Assembly: GCA_040766585.1 (NCBI GenBank)
Contig: JAXGQE010000009.1
Location: forward strand, 62,001 to 126,000
Origin: JAXGQE01 sp040766585
Lineage (GTDB): Bacteria; Bacillota; SLNR01
Direction: 5' to 3'
Length of the DNA: 64,000 nt
A model generated the notes under the pieces. It had not been told where the DNA came from. It saw nothing but the letters and a program-made list of their open reading frames with translations, and ran no database searches. Position 1 is the first letter of the stretch. Every line of letters begins with the position of its first letter. This document shows positions 1 through 7,475 of this stretch, piece by piece. The position numbers and the translations under genes were made by a program.

Positions 1-1253
1 TGGATCTTCAGATCATCAACAACTACATCACAATATCGGATGATTTTGCGGATCACGGATACAGCGCCGACGATTTTGATTACGGCATCTATGCGTACAA
101 TACTGCCTCGGTCACAACCGTCAGCAACAATACCATTCACGGCATAGACGATGCCCGCTACTATTACGGCGTGTATGTGGATCACAGCGGATACAGCAGC
201 GCAGATCCCTACATTTTACATTTTAATGAAAATGACTTTTCGGAGTGCGTGTACGGAGCCTATTTCGAATACATCCCCGAGGATACGTCCGGGGAAGTCT
301 GCATGATGAATAACCGGGCTAGTCTCTGTGATTACGGAATATACATCTATGATATCAGTGATTACGGATTCGCACTTACCGTATCAGGGAATTCCTTCAC
401 AAGCAATAACTGCGGCCTATACATAGACGACATCGATGATTACGACGAGGCCATCAACATTCTCATAGCAGACAACCGGTTTGTGTCCAACGAAATTGGT
501 GTGTATCTGGAAGACATCTATCTGGACGTCAGCAACTCTTGGATTCAGATTTCGGGCAATGACTTTGTCAATAACCTGACTGGCCTGGAATTCTATTATT
601 TCAGTGTAGTCAGCATGGAAGAACAAATCATCGTCACCGGAAACAACTTCTCCGGCAACACCCGGTATGCCATATACAACGACAGCTCATCCACAATTGC
701 TGCTTTGAACAACTGGTGGGGGCATCCGGACGGACCGGTTCTTGTGGAACAGAACGGTCTGCCTTCTGCCAGAGCGGTTCAAGAACAGGGCGATCCGGTC
801 AGCATGTATGTAACCTTTGACCCGTGGATTGCTTCCTTTGAACTGTCACCGGCCAGCGATTCGGCCGAAGTGGGCACGCCCACCAGCTTTACCGGATCCA
901 TCTTTAACAGCGAAGGCGTCCTGGTTGCAGTCCCCGGCATCGCTGTGCGATTCGATACCACCGGAGCCAATGAGGGCACTACCGTGGAGGCTGCCATCAA
1001 CGGTGAAGCGGTCTTCACCTACAGCGGACCCAATGCCGGCCTGGACGGTGTGTGGGCTACCGTGGTCTTTGGCGGAGAAGATACAGAATTGAAGGACTCC
1101 GCCACCATGACCTGGACCGGACAGGCCACCCCTCCGGATGATGATCCGGAAGAACCCCTTCCCAATACGGGGGTAGGTTCTATTCATCTTGGACTAGGCT
1201 TGGTGACCATGGCTGCCGGTACTTTCCTGAAAAAGAAACGATGGGTATCGTAA
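1..1253 (+). CDS. LPNTG-anchored beta-helix surface protein, C-terminal part (5' end outside window)
   Basis: The frame is open from base 3 to the TAA at 1251-1253, so this is the last ~416 residues of a longer protein whose start lies upstream. The first ~220 residues hold recurring N-N-x-[FI] and D-Y-x-I segments (for example ISGNDFVNNL and VTGNNFSGN), the pattern of right-handed parallel beta-helix (NosD/pectate-lyase-like) domains. An Ig-like segment of about 90 residues follows, resembling the Big_1/invasin type. The C-terminus has LPNTG (bases 1158-1172), a hydrophobic stretch and KKKR, a complete sortase sorting signal. It is therefore probably exported and covalently attached to peptidoglycan. 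Ligand or substrate is unknown; no catalytic residues were recognised. No sortase gene is visible in the window. Confidence 0.85.
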   Translation, partial: DLQIINNYITISDDFADHGYSADDFDYGIYAYNTASVTTVSNNTIHGIDDARYYYGVYVDHSGYSSADPYILHFNENDFSECVYGAYFEYIPEDTSGEVCMMNNRASLCDYGIYIYDISDYGFALTVSGNSFTSNNCGLYIDDIDDYDEAINILIADNRFVSNEIGVYLEDIYLDVSNSWIQISGNDFVNNLTGLEFYYFSVVSMEEQIIVTGNNFSGNTRYAIYNDSSSTIAALNNWWGHPDGPVLVEQNGLPSARAVQEQGDPVSMYVTFDPWIASFELSPASDSAEVGTPTSFTGSIFNSEGVLVAVPGIAVRFDTTGANEGTTVEAAINGEAVFTYSGPNAGLDGVWATVVFGGEDTELKDSATMTWTGQATPPDDDPEEPLPNTGVGSIHLGLGLVTMAAGTFLKKKRWVS

Positions 1254-1299
1254 CTCAACAGATCGCCATTTATCCAGGTAAATGATTCGTACAATTCAA

Positions 1300-1325
1300 G
1301 AAGCGGCCGTTTTTGCGGCCGCTTC
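1300..1325. terminator. Bidirectional intrinsic terminator between convergent genes
   Basis: A perfect 10-bp inverted repeat (GAAGCGGCCG / CGGCCGCTTC) closes a 6-nt loop, with T-rich sequence on either side. It lies between the beta-helix gene (+) and the oxidoreductase gamma-subunit gene (-) and can serve both. Confidence 0.75.
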
Positions 1326-1343
1326 TTCTTGCTTTGTGGGAAG

Positions 1344-1895
1344 TTAGTAAGACTGTTTTTCCTTCTCTGCCTGTTCCCATCCCAGCAGAAATGCTCTTTC
1401 ATTCATTTCCGCGAATTCTTTCTTCTTCCCCAGCCGGGCCCTCAGGGATTCCTGGGCCTGCCCCTGAGTAAACATCCCGGTCATGTTGACAAAATATCCA
1501 TACAAAATAATATTTACTGCCCGGGGGTTGCCCACTTCTTCAGCCAGGGCATTCAGCGGAATGTACCGAACATGAATATCCTCTCGACCGCTTTTCTCCT
1601 TGATTAGCGAACTGTTGACAAACAGGGTCCCATCCTTTTTGACCCGGGGTTCGAATCGCTTAAACGACGGTTCATTGAGAACCAGCACATAATCGCACAG
1701 GTTTCGAGCCGGCGCACCGATTCTTCGATCGCTGACCACCACGGTGCAGTTGGATGTGCCGCCGCGCATTTCACCGCCGTAAGCCGGATAAAAGGTTACC
1801 TTTTTTTCAGCGTCATTGGCGGTGTAGGCCAAGAGCTTACCCAGTGTCTGAACACCCTGTCCGCCGAATCCGCCCAGCAAAATGGACTGTTCCAT
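1344..1895 (-). CDS. 2-oxoacid:ferredoxin oxidoreductase, gamma subunit (VOR-type operon)
   Basis: This 183-residue protein matches the POR/KOR/VOR gamma domain: an N-terminal glycine-rich GGFGGQGVQTLGK, then YPAYGGEMRGG and NCTVVVSD motifs. In four-subunit enzymes this domain contributes to the CoA-side binding region of the complex that converts a 2-oxoacid plus CoA to acyl-CoA, CO2 and reduced ferredoxin in the cytoplasm. It is the last of four genes (ferredoxin, alpha, beta, gamma), and its ATG overlaps the beta stop codon (TAATG), indicating translational coupling. A bidirectional terminator follows. Which branched or straight-chain 2-oxoacid is used cannot be read from this subunit. Confidence 0.88.
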   Translation of the reverse strand: MEQSILLGGFGGQGVQTLGKLLAYTANDAEKKVTFYPAYGGEMRGGTSNCTVVVSDRRIGAPARNLCDYVLVLNEPSFKRFEPRVKKDGTLFVNSSLIKEKSGREDIHVRYIPLNALAEEVGNPRAVNIILYGYFVNMTGMFTQGQAQESLRARLGKKKEFAEMNERAFLLGWEQAEKEKQSY

Positions 1896-2644
1896 TATTG
1901 GTCACCTCCACTGACATCCCTGACAACGCCCAAAGGAAACTCTGGAATCACATGCTCTTCCATGTACTGGGGTGTTTTGTCCGTGGGAATCCCCCAGTTG
2001 GTGGGGCAGGCCGACAGCAGTTCAATGAACGAGTATCCGTTCTGATGGATCTGGATATCGATTCCCTTGGCAATGGCCTTTTTGGCATCCAAAATGTGCC
2101 GCGGGGTATGCAGGGCAAATCGACCGACAAATTTCGGTGCTTTCAGGGATCCGATGATTTCCGCCATGTGCACCGGATAGCCGATGGATTGGGGATCCCG
2201 TCCCTGGGGGGTGGTGGTGGTTGACTGCCCGACCAACGAGCAGGGCGAAACCTGGCCGCCGGTCATGCCGTAGATCTGGTTATTGATCATGATAACCGTA
2301 ATCGGATCCCCCCGATTGGCTGCATAGAAGCTTTCCGCCAGACCGATGGAGGATGCATCCCCATCACCCTGATACGACAGAATCACTTTGTCTTTCTGAG
2401 CATGTTTCAAGCCCACCGCATTGGCGGCTGCCCGGCCGTGCAGTGAACAGAGCATATCGAAATCAAAATAGTTGGTGGCCAGAATGGAACATCCCACCGG
2501 CAGCACCAGAATCACATCATCTAGAAGATCCTTTTCTTCCAGAACTTCAGCAATCAGCTTATGGGCGGTTGAATGCATGCACCCCGGACAGTAACCGGAG
2601 GATACGGGAAGAAGCCCCTTGCTTTTTCCGTAGATCTTTTCCAT
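1895..2644 (-). CDS. 2-oxoacid:ferredoxin oxidoreductase, beta subunit (TPP-binding)
   Basis: This 249-residue subunit carries the thiamine-diphosphate site: GDGD near residue 94, followed about 25 residues later by NNQIYGMTGGQ, the pattern for Mg2+/pyrophosphate binding. Cysteines near the N-terminus (YCPGC) and at GCS (around residues 51-53) fit ligands of the proximal [4Fe-4S] cluster. With the alpha subunit it forms the catalytic core. It lies 23 bp after alpha and overlaps gamma. The general architecture fits the VOR (branched-chain 2-oxoacid) branch; substrate preference is inferred, not shown. Confidence 0.88.
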   Translation of the reverse strand: MEKIYGKSKGLLPVSSGYCPGCMHSTAHKLIAEVLEEKDLLDDVILVLPVGCSILATNYFDFDMLCSLHGRAAANAVGLKHAQKDKVILSYQGDGDASSIGLAESFYAANRGDPITVIMINNQIYGMTGGQVSPCSLVGQSTTTTPQGRDPQSIGYPVHMAEIIGSLKAPKFVGRFALHTPRHILDAKKAIAKGIDIQIHQNGYSFIELLSACPTNWGIPTDKTPQYMEEHVIPEFPLGVVRDVSGGDQ

Positions 2645-2667
2645 GATTTCACATCCTTTCGTGATGG

Positions 2668-3729
2668 TCAGCGCGACTGGATCGTTTCAAGAATCACCGC
2701 TTCGATTTCATCGGGGGTGGGAATCACACCGCCCGAGCGCGTGAAGTAGTCATGAGGTATTCTCCCGGCATTGACCAGTTCCACATCGTAGAAAAACTGA
2801 GGCGGATCGGCCATCTCCACGGTGATCAGCTTCTTAACCCGGCTAGGATCCAGCTGCAGGAAGGGGGTCCGGGGAAATGGGTGCAGAGTGATGGGTCGAA
2901 TCATGCCCACCGGCAGTCCCTGCTCTTTGAGACTGTCAATGGCCGTTTTGGTGATGCGGGCGGCAGAACCCCAAGCCGCCACCACATACTCGGCTCCTTC
3001 CATTTCGTAGTCCTCCCAGACCGTCTCGTTTTCTGCCCACTGTTCATACATGGCCGCATACTTTTTATATTTCTTTTCCAGGGTATATACATCAAACTCG
3101 AACTCTTTTAAAATTCGCCGTTCCCGCCCGCGCTTGCCACTGACGATGTATTCCCGGGGATGAATATCCTTATTCGCTTCCGGAATCTCCACCGGTTCCA
3201 TCATCTGGCCGTTCATCCCATCGGTGAGAAGGATAAACAGAGAGCGATACTTCTCAGCCAGATCAAATCCTTTGTATGTCCAGTCCACGGCTTCCTGCAC
3301 CGACTCCGGGCCTACGGTAAATGCTCGAAGTCCGCCGTGTCCCAGGGTTTTGGTGGTATAGTTGTAATCGCTTTGAGACGCCAGAAGATTCCCCCCACCG
3401 GCTCCGGACCGCTGTACATCAATAATGACACCCGGCAGACCGGCTCCGGCCATATAGGACATGCCTTCAGCCATCAGTGAGAGTCCCGGTCCGGATGTGG
3501 CGGTCATCACCCGCATCCCGCCGGCCGCCGCACCGGCAATCATATTGATGGCAGCTACTTCGCTTTCTGCTTGCACAAAACAACCTCCCCACCGGGGTAG
3601 CTCCACCGCCAGATATTCGGTGATGGTGGTCTGGGGTGTGATGGGATACCCGGCAAAAAACTGGCATCCGGCTCTCAGAGCGGCCATGCTGACCGCGACA
3701 TTCCCTTCCAGCAGTTCTTTTTTGTCCAT
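2668..3729 (-). CDS. 2-oxoacid:ferredoxin oxidoreductase, alpha subunit (VorB-like)
   Basis: At 353 residues this is the usual length of VorB-type subunits. It has the family opening GNVAVSMAALRAGC..GYPITPQT, the AESEVAAINM segment and the TATSGPGLSLM segment (pyrimidine-binding half of the TPP site), then a C-terminal transketolase-like domain ending in a VE.AD.PQFF stretch. Its ATG overlaps the ferredoxin stop (TAATG). Compared with the second operon at 10.7-13.4 kb, the order ferredoxin-alpha-beta-gamma is the same but the sequences are clearly diverged (for example PQTTITEY versus PSTEIAEL), so the two enzymes probably use different 2-oxoacids. Ketoisovalerate-type activity is the best guess. 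Confidence 0.88.
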   Translation of the reverse strand: MDKKELLEGNVAVSMAALRAGCQFFAGYPITPQTTITEYLAVELPRWGGCFVQAESEVAAINMIAGAAAGGMRVMTATSGPGLSLMAEGMSYMAGAGLPGVIIDVQRSGAGGGNLLASQSDYNYTTKTLGHGGLRAFTVGPESVQEAVDWTYKGFDLAEKYRSLFILLTDGMNGQMMEPVEIPEANKDIHPREYIVSGKRGRERRILKEFEFDVYTLEKKYKKYAAMYEQWAENETVWEDYEMEGAEYVVAAWGSAARITKTAIDSLKEQGLPVGMIRPITLHPFPRTPFLQLDPSRVKKLITVEMADPPQFFYDVELVNAGRIPHDYFTRSGGVIPTPDEIEAVILETIQSR

Positions 3730-3941
3730 TACGATTCCCCCTTGTACACTTCAATGGCTGCATCCGGACACTGAATGGCGCACAAACGGCATCCCGTGCA
3801 CACATGCTCATCAACCTGATACACATAGTTCAGACCTTTGGAATTATACTCCTGACTCAGTCGGATCAGAGACAACGGACACACATGAATACACAACCCG
3901 CACCCTTTGCAAAGCTCTTGGTTGACCACGATCTTGTTCAT
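3729..3941 (-). CDS. 2[4Fe-4S] ferredoxin (delta) subunit of 2-oxoacid oxidoreductase
   Basis: This small 70-residue protein has two classical cluster motifs, CKGCGLCIHVCP and CTGCRLCAIQCP. It is the electron-accepting delta subunit that relays electrons from the catalytic core to soluble ferredoxin. The start at 3941 is chosen because AGGAGGTGG sits just upstream of ATG-AAC-AAG; the longer reading frame (to 3974) has no such site. It is the first gene of the operon, about 75-90 nt downstream of a good promoter. Confidence 0.9.
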   Translation of the reverse strand: MNKIVVNQELCKGCGLCIHVCPLSLIRLSQEYNSKGLNYVYQVDEHVCTGCRLCAIQCPDAAIEVYKGES

Positions 3942-4024
3942 CCTGCCACCTCCTGCAATCATATATTGTTTCAAACCCGTAATGGATAAATCTGGCTATA
4001 TATACTATATTACTGTTCAGACCA

Positions 4025-4053
4025 ATTATAGCATGCAAACAAAAAACACGCAA
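4025..4053 (-). promoter_or_regulatory. Promoter of the VOR-type operon
   Basis: On the minus strand, TTGCGT (4048-4053) and TATAAT (4025-4030) are separated by 17 bp, a strong sigma-A match placed between the GntR gene and the ferredoxin gene. A second, overlapping possibility, TTGGTC-17-TATATA, lies just downstream. The AT-rich stretch 3990-4025 could hold operators for the adjacent GntR protein, but I found no clear dyad. Confidence 0.55.
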
Positions 4054-4074
4054 TCATTCCCACATTATTTTGGA

Positions 4075-5541
4075 TTAATCTACCGCTTTGTTGGATTCGT
4101 CTATGTGCTCCAGGGTTGCTTTGCGGGCAGCAAAAGAATCCTGATCTCGCACCGCTTCATAGATTCTTGCATGCTGTTCCCAAATTTTCCGGGAGTGCTC
4201 CTTCATTTCACGATTCGTCATATCCGGACCGGCCGAATGCCAGTTCTTCTTCACCAGGTAATAGTTCACTTCAGATACTGCTTGGCTGATGACATAAGCC
4301 GCCTTGTTGTGGGAGGATCGGGCTAAGATCAGATTGAAGCGGTGCCCATTGGCCATGGACTCTTCAATCTGGTCGACAAACTCGGATGAGTGACGTACTA
4401 GATCGTCCAATTCCGCCAAATCGTCTTCTCTTCTGCGCTGAGCGGCCCAGGAAGCAATGACCGTCTCGCAAATATTGCGCAGTTCCTTCAAATCCTCGTG
4501 CTGGGCCCGCTGCCGTTCTATCAGGTCCAACAGGGAGCGCTCCGCTGACTGGGTGGACAACGCATTGATCACCGTTCCGCTTCCGGGTATGGTTCGGATC
4601 AGATGGCGACTCTCCAGCATTCGCAGGGCTTCCCGGATGGTGGGCCGGCTGCGCTGGAACATCTCCATCAGTTTTCGTTCCGGCGGCAAGCGGTCTCCGG
4701 GCAGCAGCTCCCCGGTCATGATTTTTTCCTGGATCTGCCGATACACAGCCTCGGATACTTTCTCCGTTCGCAAGGGAGTGAAAGGCTTTTCCTCATCGTC
4801 CGGATGGAGCATGGAGCCGGTTTCCACTCCGTCCATGGTCAGTTTCCCCGGAATCTCATGCCAGTTTTCCCAGCAGAGGGCGACTGCAGCAGCAGCCTCG
4901 GGACCATTTTGTTCTTGAAAGGCCTGTAAAAGCCTCCTGTGAATATCCAAAACCGTCAGGGTAGAATCGTCCTTTCCTGACTCTGATTGTGCACCGACAG
5001 CAACCAGGATCCGGGTTAACGCCTCCCAAACCGCTGCAATCAGCGGGTTTTTGGTGCTCCGAGCTGCAGCATTGTGAAAGGGTAGAATCTGCTGGATGGC
5101 GATCTTCTCTACGCTGGCCAACGCGTCCAGCTTTTCAGCCAGATGAACCAGATCGGCCGGGGTTCGTCGCTTCGCTGTCAGAACGGCAAAATCCGGCTCG
5201 ATAGACGCCATAAATTCGACCACTTCTGCCGTTGTGACTTCTTTGTAGCGAAACAGCTCATCCAGAGGTTTTTGAACGGGATTATCGTCTGCAGGACGAA
5301 CCACGGCTGCATTGCCGGGAAGCACTTCGATGAGTCCGGCTGCTTCCAGCATCCTCAACGCTTCACGGATGGTGGGATGACTGCGTCGAAATTGCTGCAT
5401 CATTTGGCGTTCCGAAGGGAGTTCATCCCCGGATCGCAAAATTCCCTGCAGAATAAGGCTGCGCAGATGTTCAAATACCCGCTGCGATGCTTTTTTTGTT
5501 TCCACCGGGGTAAAGTGCACCTGTTTTTTTGAACTGTTCAT
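4075..5541 (-). CDS. Tandem (double) FadR-type GntR transcriptional regulator
   Basis: This 488-residue protein contains two complete GntR/FadR modules in one chain. Module 1 has a winged helix (about 17-82) and an FCD-like all-helical domain (about 90-235); module 2 repeats this (winged helix about 260-325, FCD-like about 335-485). Each helix-turn-helix carries nearly the same signature: GD-x-LP-x-ER-x-M-x(3)-F-x-RS-x-PTIREALRMLE. Ordinary FadR-family proteins are 220-250 residues and dimerise, so this looks like a covalent dimer from an internal duplication. No stop codon or frameshift lies between the halves. It sits just upstream of, and on the same strand as, the VOR-type operon, so that operon is the obvious candidate target. 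The two halves have diverged in the FCD domains, so they may bind different ligands, presumably organic acids. Confidence 0.9.
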   Translation of the reverse strand: MNSSKKQVHFTPVETKKASQRVFEHLRSLILQGILRSGDELPSERQMMQQFRRSHPTIREALRMLEAAGLIEVLPGNAAVVRPADDNPVQKPLDELFRYKEVTTAEVVEFMASIEPDFAVLTAKRRTPADLVHLAEKLDALASVEKIAIQQILPFHNAAARSTKNPLIAAVWEALTRILVAVGAQSESGKDDSTLTVLDIHRRLLQAFQEQNGPEAAAAVALCWENWHEIPGKLTMDGVETGSMLHPDDEEKPFTPLRTEKVSEAVYRQIQEKIMTGELLPGDRLPPERKLMEMFQRSRPTIREALRMLESRHLIRTIPGSGTVINALSTQSAERSLLDLIERQRAQHEDLKELRNICETVIASWAAQRRREDDLAELDDLVRHSSEFVDQIEESMANGHRFNLILARSSHNKAAYVISQAVSEVNYYLVKKNWHSAGPDMTNREMKEHSRKIWEQHARIYEAVRDQDSFAARKATLEHIDESNKAVD

Positions 5542-5572
5542 ACCAACAGACCACCTTTATCGTAGTAATTCC

Positions 5573-5601
5573 ATTATGAACGGCACACCCTTCTTTGTCA
5601 A
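5573..5601 (-). promoter_or_regulatory. Promoter of the double GntR regulator gene
   Basis: Minus strand TTGACA (5596-5601), 17-bp spacer, CATAAT (5573-5578), about 32 bp upstream of the ATG at 5541. An AAAGGTGG ribosome binding site lies between. Confidence 0.6.
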
Positions 5602-5616
5602 TAAAGCTGCTGATGC

Positions 5617-5646
5617 AAAAAAACGGGGAAACCCCCGTTTTTTCTC
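5617..5646. terminator. Intrinsic terminator, A/T-flanked GC hairpin
   Basis: ACGGGG and CCCCGT arms around a short loop, with seven A's before and a run of T's after, so it can work in both directions. It separates the small membrane protein gene (5675-6082, -) from the GntR promoter. Confidence 0.75.
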
Positions 5647-5674
5647 TGTCGCTATTGCTTTTTAATGCCGTAGG

Positions 5675-6082
5675 TTAATAGACGTAGAACCCGAGATACA
5701 GGAATCCCAGACTGAGCACTCCCACCAGAAGATCCACCAACCACAGGGAGCGCCCGGCATTCATCACAAAATCCGCAAATTTTTTGGAAACTCCTTCCCA
5801 GTTCAGGAGAATACCCAAAGACTTGACTGAGGCGCCCGTTATAAATACGGTCAGAATCCAGCCCCAGGGAACGTACTGAGTCAAGGTGGCATACCAGACT
5901 CCCACCAGCAAAAGCAACGCGTACACCAGCAGCAGGTTCACCACCGGACCTCGCTTTTTCTGGCTGTACTGGTTCTGCGCCCATTGGTACAGTCCGTCGT
6001 GATAGAAAATGCCAAAGAATACTTTGATCAGCCCTGCTGCTGCCAGGATCAGACTGATCCAACGAAACATACTCCATTCCAT
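5675..6082 (-). CDS. Small four-helix membrane protein of unknown function
   Basis: This 135-residue protein is almost entirely hydrophobic, with four probable membrane helices (roughly 5-25, 47-67, 72-92 and 113-133). A short charged loop (QNQYSQKKRGP) lies between helices 1 and 2. The ATG at 6082 is chosen because GGAGG precedes it by 7 nt; the reading frame itself extends further upstream without a comparable site. I do not recognise the family. A related but broken sequence lies directly upstream (6226-6529). Both lie downstream of the TetR gene and its operator, so they may have formed a TetR-controlled unit. Confidence 0.6.
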   Translation of the reverse strand: MEWSMFRWISLILAAAGLIKVFFGIFYHDGLYQWAQNQYSQKKRGPVVNLLLVYALLLLVGVWYATLTQYVPWGWILTVFITGASVKSLGILLNWEGVSKKFADFVMNAGRSLWLVDLLVGVLSLGFLYLGFYVY

Positions 6083-6225
6083 TTTTTTGCCTCCATTCAT
6101 TATTTGATCGTAAGTCTTCAATCTTACCCACCGTACGCTAAAACCCCATCCAGAGGAGTACAGCGGATAGCACTCATACACTCAGATTGATCCTCGTCAT
6201 TCGCTGAGGATCTCTCAAGCTTTTT

Positions 6226-6529
6226 TCAGAAAGCTCGAAATGCCGGATAATTGAAAAGGAGAACACGGATGTTAACCGTGGTGGATATAACCAGAAGGGC
6301 CAGAATTCAGCCATACGGGATCTGTTGAGTAAAGTATACATACCCGGTCTGCATCACCAGAGCGCACTCCATTAGAGACACCGCTGTCACTTAGGCCGGT
6401 CGTTTTTCTGTAAAAGCATGGGATTCTTCCCATGTGGCCACCCGGTCCCCTCATAACCGCCGTGGCAACTCCGGACAGGATCACGATCCCGGCCCAGACA
6501 ATGCAGAGAATCTGGAAATATTTCATCAT
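6226..6529 (-). pseudogene. Decayed paralogue of the adjacent small membrane protein
   Basis: A start with GAGAGGTGACG just upstream opens a hydrophobic N-terminus (MMKYFQILCIVWAGIVIL), but the frame soon becomes non-hydrophobic. In another frame (about 6226-6370) the sequence reads YVYFTQQIPYG-stop-ILALLVISTTV. This aligns with YATLTQYVPWGWILTVFITGA of the intact neighbour, with TGA where the neighbour has a tryptophan codon. So there is at least one frame change near 6370 and one nonsense codon. Decay of a tandem duplicate is the simplest reading. Alternatively the 87-residue frame 6272-6535 is translated as a short protein. Confidence 0.5.
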
Positions 6530-6550
6530 CGTCACCTCTCTTTCTGAACA

Positions 6551-6577
6551 TTGGTGACTTTACAGTCACCACTATGG
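6551..6577. promoter_or_regulatory. TetR operator, copy 1
   Basis: GGTGACTTTACAGTCACC is a near-perfect palindrome (6553-6570). With its flanks (ATT before, ACTAT after) it matches the palindrome in front of the TetR gene at 7328-7355. It lies between the TetR stop and the small membrane protein region, so TetR probably controls these genes as well as itself. Confidence 0.65.
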
Positions 6578-6640
6578 CAAAAATGGAGAGACATGGCTGT
6601 CTCTTCAATCGTCCCCTATTTTGCAGTGCAAATTTCTCGG

Positions 6641-7309
6641 TCAACCTTCCGAGGCACGCGGCTGTTGTATACCGGAAACAATCATTCGAAACAGATCTCT
6701 CACTTCGTTCAAAATTTCATCCAGATCCGCCTCGCTGTAACGGGCTGTGAACTCAAACACGGACATGCCGCTTTTTTCCGCCAGTATGTGAGAGGCTTTG
6801 GTCAGGATCAGATTGACAAACCCGCAGATCAGATCCGCATCCATATCTGTACGGATTTCTCCCCGCTCCACCCCCCGTTGAATAAACTGCTGCATATACC
6901 GGTAGGATCGCTGCTGCACCATGGTTCGAATATCAATATCGAAGACATCATTGGCCGGAGTCAATACCCGGTCCAGAAACCGGGCATACTGGGGATAGTC
7001 AAAATCAAATCGGGCTCCGGCTTCAATGCCTGCCCACAGATCATCCCACACACTGCTGTTGGCTGAGTTTACCCAGTGACGGTCAATATATCCCAGTTTT
7101 TCCTGGATGGCGTGTTCAATCAGGTATTCATACAGTTCTTTCTTATCTTGAAAGTACTTGTAGATGCTGCCTTTGGCGATACCGGCGTTGTGAACGATGC
7201 GGGTCACGGAAGCTTCCCGGTAATTGTACTGGGCAAATTCCCGGTAACAGACACTGAGTATATGGCTTTTCTTCTCTTCATCCAGGTGCAAAAATGTGGA
7301 TGTGGGCAT
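6641..7309 (-). CDS. TetR-family transcriptional regulator
   Basis: In this 222-residue protein, residues ~12-60 form the TetR DNA-binding domain, with the hallmark helix-turn-helix and linker VTRIVHNAGIAKGSIYKYFQDKKELYEYL. The rest is an all-helical ligand-binding region of no recognised specificity. GAAGGTGAAATA precedes the ATG. The gene is divergent from the acyltransferase gene. A perfect palindrome overlaps the start region of its own promoter, and a second copy stands before the small membrane genes, consistent with autorepression. The inducer is unknown. Confidence 0.88.
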   Translation of the reverse strand: MPTSTFLHLDEEKKSHILSVCYREFAQYNYREASVTRIVHNAGIAKGSIYKYFQDKKELYEYLIEHAIQEKLGYIDRHWVNSANSSVWDDLWAGIEAGARFDFDYPQYARFLDRVLTPANDVFDIDIRTMVQQRSYRYMQQFIQRGVERGEIRTDMDADLICGFVNLILTKASHILAEKSGMSVFEFTARYSEADLDEILNEVRDLFRMIVSGIQQPRASEG

Positions 7310-7327
7310 TATTTCACCTTCTCTTTA

Positions 7328-7379
7328 TTGGTGACTTTAAAGTCACTACTATAGTATCAATACTCGTTGGGCCTGTCAA
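7328..7379 (-). promoter_or_regulatory. tetR promoter with overlapping TetR operator, copy 2
   Basis: Minus strand TTGACA (7374-7379), 17-bp spacer, TACTAT (7351-7356). Immediately downstream, GTGACTTTAAAGTCAC (7331-7346) is a perfect 16-bp palindrome where it would block transcription initiation. It matches the copy at 6551-6577 over about 26 bp. Confidence 0.75.
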
Positions 7380-7382
7380 CCA

Positions 7383-7426
7383 TTTTGATGAAATACTTGC
7401 CTATTTCATCAAAATTCTGCTAAAAT
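7383..7426 (+). promoter_or_regulatory. Promoter of the acyltransferase/diguanylate cyclase unit with a 13-bp dyad
   Basis: TTGCCT (7397-7402), 18-bp spacer, TAAAAT (7421-7426) preceded by TG (extended -10). A perfect 13-bp inverted repeat, TTTTGATGAAATA / TATTTCATCAAAA with a 6-nt centre (7383-7414), spans the -35 box. It differs from the TetR palindrome and suggests a second regulator. Confidence 0.5.
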
Positions 7427-7475
7427 GAGAACAGCTTACAGCAACAGAACCTGTTCTTGTGTCAGGAGGGAGTCC

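Noticed and set aside
6189..6212. GATCCTC/GAGGATC hairpin as a terminator of the decayed membrane gene
   Set aside because: A 7-bp stem with a 10-nt loop but no T-run directly after it on the minus strand; the T-run on the plus strand is too far away.
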